This document shows, piece after piece, positions 61,127 to 64,000 of a stretch of DNA of 64,000 nucleotides. The DNA lies in contig JAJZJR010000011.1 of assembly GCA_021810045.1 (NCBI GenBank), positions 1-64,000 on the forward strand, in the 5' to 3' direction. The translations under genes were made by a program, and so were the position numbers. The stretch's first letter is position 1. Each line of letters starts with the position of its first letter. The stretch is from Thermoplasmata archaeon (GTDB taxonomy: Archaea > Thermoplasmatota > Thermoplasmata > Thermoplasmatales > Thermoplasmataceae). The notes beneath the pieces are model-generated. The model saw nothing but the letters and a program-made list of their open reading frames with translations. It was not told where the DNA came from and searched no databases.

Positions 61127-61141
61127 TTAATACTGTATTAA
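61127..61141. promoter_or_regulatory. operator-like palindrome upstream of MFS gene
   Basis: TTAATAC and GTATTAA form perfect 7-bp arms around one base. The repeat lies about 30-40 nt before the MFS start at 61098, next to the AT-rich ATTAAAATAA that would serve as its TATA box. The divergent gene at 61231 has its own TATA about 60 nt away, so the site most likely acts on the transporter. Confidence 0.5.
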
Positions 61142-61230
61142 TTTATTTTTGTATGTGTCAATTTATTGTGAGATTCGTGAAATCAGCTTGTTTCCAGTTA
61201 AAGTTATAAACAATATAAAAATCTGTAAAA

Positions 61231-61803
61231 ATGGCTGAAAACACATTATCTATAGACCGTAACAGCACAGCGCTGATCCTCATCGATCTTCAGAAGGGAA
61301 TAGTTGGAAGAGACACAAGCCCCTACAAAGCATCTGATGTAGTTGCAAATGCCGTGAGGCTTGTGAAGAAATTCAGGGAGAACAATATGCCCATATTCTT
61401 TGTTCATGTTGATTTCAAGAACGCAATGCCGCTCATGGTGGAATCGGATTCATCTATAGGCCGTGGAAACCCACCGGCGGACTGGACAGAATTTGTGGAT
61501 GATCTCGGAGTCACAGAAAACGATATGATTGTGACAAAGAGGCAGTGGGGGGCATTCTATGGAACAGATCTGGAGCAGCAGCTGAGAAGAAGGAAGATCA
61601 ATACAATAGTACTTGGGGGAATTGCCACAACATACGGGGTGGAAAGCACTGCCAGGTTTGCCTATGAATATGGCTTCAATCAGATATTTCCAGAGGATGC
61701 AATGACAGACTTATCTGAGGAATCACACAAGGTTTCAGTTGAATATGTTCTAAAGAGAATGGGAAAGGTCAGGAAGACAGAGGAAGTACTCTCATCCATC
61801 TGA
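61231..61803 (+). CDS. isochorismatase-fold hydrolase lacking the catalytic Cys
   Basis: The 190-residue protein has D19 (LILIDLQKG) and K103 (IVTKRQWGAF), but the usual Cys is replaced by Gly136 in IATTYGVESTARFA. True isochorismatases also lack this Cys and work by acid catalysis; a non-catalytic role is the alternative. It is clearly different from the Cys-bearing member at 20205. A TATA-like GTTATAAAC about 25 nt before the ATG suggests a leaderless mRNA. Confidence 0.87.
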   Translation: MAENTLSIDRNSTALILIDLQKGIVGRDTSPYKASDVVANAVRLVKKFRENNMPIFFVHVDFKNAMPLMVESDSSIGRGNPPADWTEFVDDLGVTENDMIVTKRQWGAFYGTDLEQQLRRRKINTIVLGGIATTYGVESTARFAYEYGFNQIFPEDAMTDLSEESHKVSVEYVLKRMGKVRKTEEVLSSI

Positions 61804-61855
61804 TTTTTCCATTATCCTGCGGATGGCAAACTAAAATTAGCATTTCCTCCTATTC

Positions 61856-62374
61856 ATGTCTATGCCGAAAACTCTCAACAATATTAACCTGGAACTCCAG
61901 GGAAAAACTGTTGCAAAAGCAAAGGAAAACAACAATTCAATCCCTGTGGAGAAAACGATCACCGGCGAATTCAATCTTTCAGGAAGTCCACAGTTTTCTG
62001 CCCACGTTACCACTGAGGCAACTAAGTTTGAACTGGAATGCGATGAACCCAGCGTTCTCGGAGGACCAGGGGTGCATCCCACACCTCTTACGTACCTGCT
62101 TTATGGCGTTATGGCCTGTTATTCCTCATCTCTTGCATCTCAATGTGCAGTGGAGGGCTTGGAGCTCAAGGATCTAAAAGTCCGTGGGAAGCTGATTTAC
62201 GATCTCGGCCCTGCAGTGATCGAATCCGGAAATCCCATCATAAAAGGATTGAAACTGGATGTTATTTCAAGCACCAAACTGGACGAGCAGATTAAGCGAG
62301 CATGGAAGAAATGCCCTGCAGTGTATGCGATACAGCACCCGATACCAACAGAGATTGCCCAGGCAGAGTCCTGA
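61856..62374 (+). CDS. OsmC-family protein (1)
   Basis: The 172-residue protein has the two Cys of the OsmC/Ohr family: C88 in YLLYGVMACYSSSLA and C153 in AWKKCPAVYAI. They reduce organic hydroperoxides. Before the first Cys lies GPGVHPTPLTYLLYG, the usual dimer contact. It belongs to the OsmC-like subgroup and is followed by a second, only distantly similar member. Confidence 0.87.
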   Translation: MSMPKTLNNINLELQGKTVAKAKENNNSIPVEKTITGEFNLSGSPQFSAHVTTEATKFELECDEPSVLGGPGVHPTPLTYLLYGVMACYSSSLASQCAVEGLELKDLKVRGKLIYDLGPAVIESGNPIIKGLKLDVISSTKLDEQIKRAWKKCPAVYAIQHPIPTEIAQAES

Positions 62375-62467
62375 TGGAACCTGCCGAATTCTGTCATTAA
62401 CAGGTGTTATATACCAAAGATTCCATGGTTTAACACAGGTTCTGCAGGAACCTTGGAGTTGATAAGA

Positions 62468-62908
62468 ATGGCAGTGGAAAGAAAAGCTAATGTAAAATGG
62501 ACAGGAGATCTTCTGAGAGGTACAGGGAATATACACTTCAATTCAGGGGCAATAAGCGATTCTCCTGTAACTTGGGCTTCAAGAACTGAGGCACCAGGAG
62601 GTAAGACCAGCCCCGAGGAATTGCTTGCCGCAGCCCATGCTGCGTGTTTTTCCATGGCACTTTCTGCCGGACTGGCAAGGGCAAGGACTCCCCCAAAGGA
62701 ACTTGATGTCAGCGCAACCTGCGTTTTGGATAAGGTGGGCGATGCTTTCAGGGTGACAGAGATGCATCTTGAGGTTATAGGTACAGTTCCGGGTGCTTCA
62801 GAAGAGTCATTTCTTGAACAGGCAGAGGCCGCAGAGAAAGGGTGCCCAATTTCAAATGCACTCAAGGGGAATGTGAAGATCAGCCTGAAAGCAACTCTTT
62901 CAAAGTAA
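62468..62908 (+). CDS. OsmC-family protein (2)
   Basis: With start at ATG 62468 the protein has 146 residues and the standard OsmC layout: KTSPEELLAAAHAACFSMAL with C60 and AEKGCPISNAL with C126, plus an Arg (SRTEAPGG) near residue 39. It closely follows the pattern of osmotically inducible peroxidases. GGAGTTGATAAGA before the ATG is the ribosome-binding site, so the upstream TTG at 62453 is not used. Together with the previous gene it may form a peroxide-defence unit. Confidence 0.9.
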   Translation: MAVERKANVKWTGDLLRGTGNIHFNSGAISDSPVTWASRTEAPGGKTSPEELLAAAHAACFSMALSAGLARARTPPKELDVSATCVLDKVGDAFRVTEMHLEVIGTVPGASEESFLEQAEAAEKGCPISNALKGNVKISLKATLSK

Positions 62909-62953
62909 GGTTTCAGAGATTCATTTAAATAACATCCAACCTATTTTCTTATA

Positions 62954-63199
62954 TTGCTCCTTAAGATCAAAGCCATTCTAGGTCAGGGAAAACCACATTA
63001 TGACGGAGATATATTGATAATCCACACTACGGAAAAACCGGAAAAAGGAATGGCCAACAGGGACATTATCCGACAAGTTGCTGCCCTGTACCACGTTTCT
63101 TCTGGCGATGTTCACATAAAAAGTGGTCTCAAATCAAGAAAAAAAGTGTTGGAGATAACTGGAGAGGATCTGGACACTCAAAATAAAAGAAGGCAATAA
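62954..63199 (+). CDS. DUF167 (YggU-like) small protein
   Basis: The 81-residue protein has the DUF167 pattern: KIKAILGQGKPHYDGDILII, KGMANRDIIRQVAALYHVSSGDVHIKSGLKSRKKVLEI. The family is an alpha-beta fold of unknown function. The start is a TTG at 62954, preceded by a TTATAT stretch. It follows the second OsmC gene after 45 nt and may be co-transcribed. Confidence 0.8.
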   Translation: MLLKIKAILGQGKPHYDGDILIIHTTEKPEKGMANRDIIRQVAALYHVSSGDVHIKSGLKSRKKVLEITGEDLDTQNKRRQ

Positions 63200-63439
63200 G
63201 CGCCGGACAGATCCTTGTTTCCATGGATAATAGATTTATCTCTCGATATTTCTCTTATTTCATGTCAACGCTGTCCGGCAAATAATTATCTCCAGATCGT
63301 ACTTATGCGTTAATCTTAACAAGTTAGGATTTCTAATCCTCAATTTGTGACAGGTTATTGTTTATTCCATCCATTAAAGGTTGGTTAAATGATCAGATGT
63401 CCGAGAAATATTTTAATAATTTCGGATGGTAGAACAGGT

Positions 63440-63637
63440 ATGAATTACTGGGAAGGTTTATCACTTCTATCTTTTGCCTTTGGAAGTCTATCTCTGATAA
63501 TGGGCATTTTTCTATCATTTTATGTTATTTATGATGAGAATTCCTTTTTCTATGGGGGATTTGCCTTATTGCTTGTTTTCTGGTCCATAGCCATTGGAGT
63601 CAAATCTTATTCCAGAGTTCTAAAACAGGAAAACTGA
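63440..63637 (+). CDS. small membrane protein with two helices
   Basis: With start at ATG 63440 the protein has 65 residues and two hydrophobic helices (about 4-28 and 36-55) joined by YDENSFFYGG, ending in a polar tail. An in-frame ATG at 63389 would add a soluble N terminus unlike the rest. No family is recognised. The preceding 63200-63439 shows no gene. Confidence 0.55.
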   Translation: MNYWEGLSLLSFAFGSLSLIMGIFLSFYVIYDENSFFYGGFALLLVFWSIAIGVKSYSRVLKQEN

Positions 63638-63670
63638 ATAGAAGATCAATCTGGCCTGGCATAAAATTTC

Positions 63671-63796
63671 CTACCTTGGTGAATGAACCATCTTCAATTT
63701 ATGTCCGCAGTTCTTGCAGAATTTCTTTCCCATGTAGCCTGAACATACACACTCACAGGGATCTGCGTCTGCCTCAACAATGCAATACCTGCACAT
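63671..63796 (-). CDS. 41-aa zinc-ribbon-like protein
   Basis: A short minus-strand frame starts at ATG 63796 and has cysteine pairs CRYC, CECVC and CKNCGHK, a pattern of small zinc-ribbon proteins. The spacing (CxxC, CxCxC, CxxCGH) could bind one or two zinc ions. It is too short for a firm call, but cysteine pairing of this kind is unlikely to be chance. Neighbours offer no clue. Confidence 0.5.
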   Translation of the reverse strand: MCRYCIVEADADPCECVCSGYMGKKFCKNCGHKLKMVHSPR

Positions 63797-63844
63797 GAAT
63801 GCAGGACTGTAAGGCTGAACTAATAGTTAGTTCCTGAATTTTAT

Positions 63845-63958
63845 GTGTATTTGCATGAGAATCATAAAATCCACCTAGAAGAGCTGTCACAAAGGATGGT
63901 CTCATTTGTTGACAGGGCAGAAATAAAGAACATCGCATATATCTTTGAACAGTCTTAG
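63845..63958 (+). CDS. possible 37-aa peptide
   Basis: A plus-strand frame of 37 codons starts at GTG 63845 and encodes a charged helical sequence (HKIHLEELSQRMVSFVDRA). It has no clear promoter or ribosome-binding site. It is reported only because the composition looks coding. Confidence 0.2.
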   Translation: MYLHENHKIHLEELSQRMVSFVDRAEIKNIAYIFEQS

Positions 63959-63964
63959 CAGATT

Positions 63965-64000
63965 ATGAAAGTGAGGAATCATGCTCTTCTCATTATTGGA
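63965..64000 (+). CDS. possible gene start cut by window end
   Basis: ATG at 63965 opens a frame encoding MKVRNHALLIIG up to the window edge, which could be the beginning of a signal or membrane segment. Only 12 codons are visible, so nothing more can be said. Confidence 0.25.
   Translation, partial: MKVRNHALLIIG

Noticed and set aside
1-64000. CRISPR array
   Set aside because: No series of regularly spaced identical repeats was seen; the tRNA fragments are 0.9-2.8 kb apart.

Overview
The window looks like a chromosomal piece of an acidophilic, heterotrophic archaeon of the Thermoplasmatales type (Thermoplasmatota). The evidence is a glycerol-1-phosphate dehydrogenase (archaeal lipids), deoxyhypusine synthase, archaeal-type S7 and S12 proteins, the NurA-HerA-Mre11-Rad50 set, archaeal SepF, a thermopsin-type secreted protease, sequon-rich surface proteins, and many genes with a TATA-like box about 25 nt before the start codon (leaderless mRNAs). 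The genus cannot be fixed from the sequence alone.

Region 1 (about 1-9000) is accessory and looks more AT-rich by eye. It carries surface proteins, a VapBC pair, an intact and a decayed copy of a MazF-like toxin-antitoxin pair, a VOC protein, a methyltransferase, a GNAT acetyltransferase and small orphan genes. These sit between partial tRNA-Lys(CUU) genes: three clear 3' halves (4388-4432, 6105-6149, 8884-8928) and one decayed copy (3406-3470), all in the same orientation and all starting at the same anticodon-stem position. Three of the four segments also hold remnants of one unknown gene. I read this as an accretion array of small elements that used the 3' half of a tRNA gene as attachment site, with cargo like that of integron cassettes. 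No integrase gene is present. This is the most unusual thing in the window.

Region 2 (9000-24400) is housekeeping and amino-acid metabolism: tRNA-Val(GAC), asparaginase-type Ntn hydrolase, egsA, UPF0179, a serine beta-lactamase-fold hydrolase, an ammonium transporter, YchF GTPase, rps12-rps7, two ornithine cyclodeaminase/mu-crystallin family enzymes, cupins, an isochorismatase-fold hydrolase, deoxyhypusine synthase, and a TIGR01777-type epimerase whose start is disrupted.

Region 3 (24400-29600) encodes a three-subunit molybdenum hydroxylase (xanthine dehydrogenase/aldehyde oxidase family) plus XdhC-type and MocA-type maturation factors. The last two are transcribed divergently from a region dense in inverted repeats.

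Region 4 (29600-48800) holds an M20D amidohydrolase, a YhfC-like membrane protein, YceI with a divergent HxlR regulator and shared palindrome, a saccharopine dehydrogenase-like protein, a CoA-disulfide reductase-like flavoprotein, a LigB-type dioxygenase, Dps, a DtxR-type regulator with a candidate metal transporter, a large TPR protein with a degenerate P-loop, UspA, a 1101-residue thermopsin protein, tRNA-Val(CAC), a small channel-like protein and an M20 peptidase.

Region 5 (48800-64000) starts with an IS200/IS605-type element (tnpA, tnpB) followed by a gene-free stretch full of inverted repeats. It continues with a site-2 protease, the overlapping nurA-herA-mre11-rad50 operon, a family 2 glycosyltransferase, sepF, an MFS transporter, a second isochorismatase-fold protein lacking the catalytic cysteine, two OsmC proteins, a DUF167 protein and small ORFs at the right edge. 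No CRISPR array, rRNA gene or replication origin was recognised.
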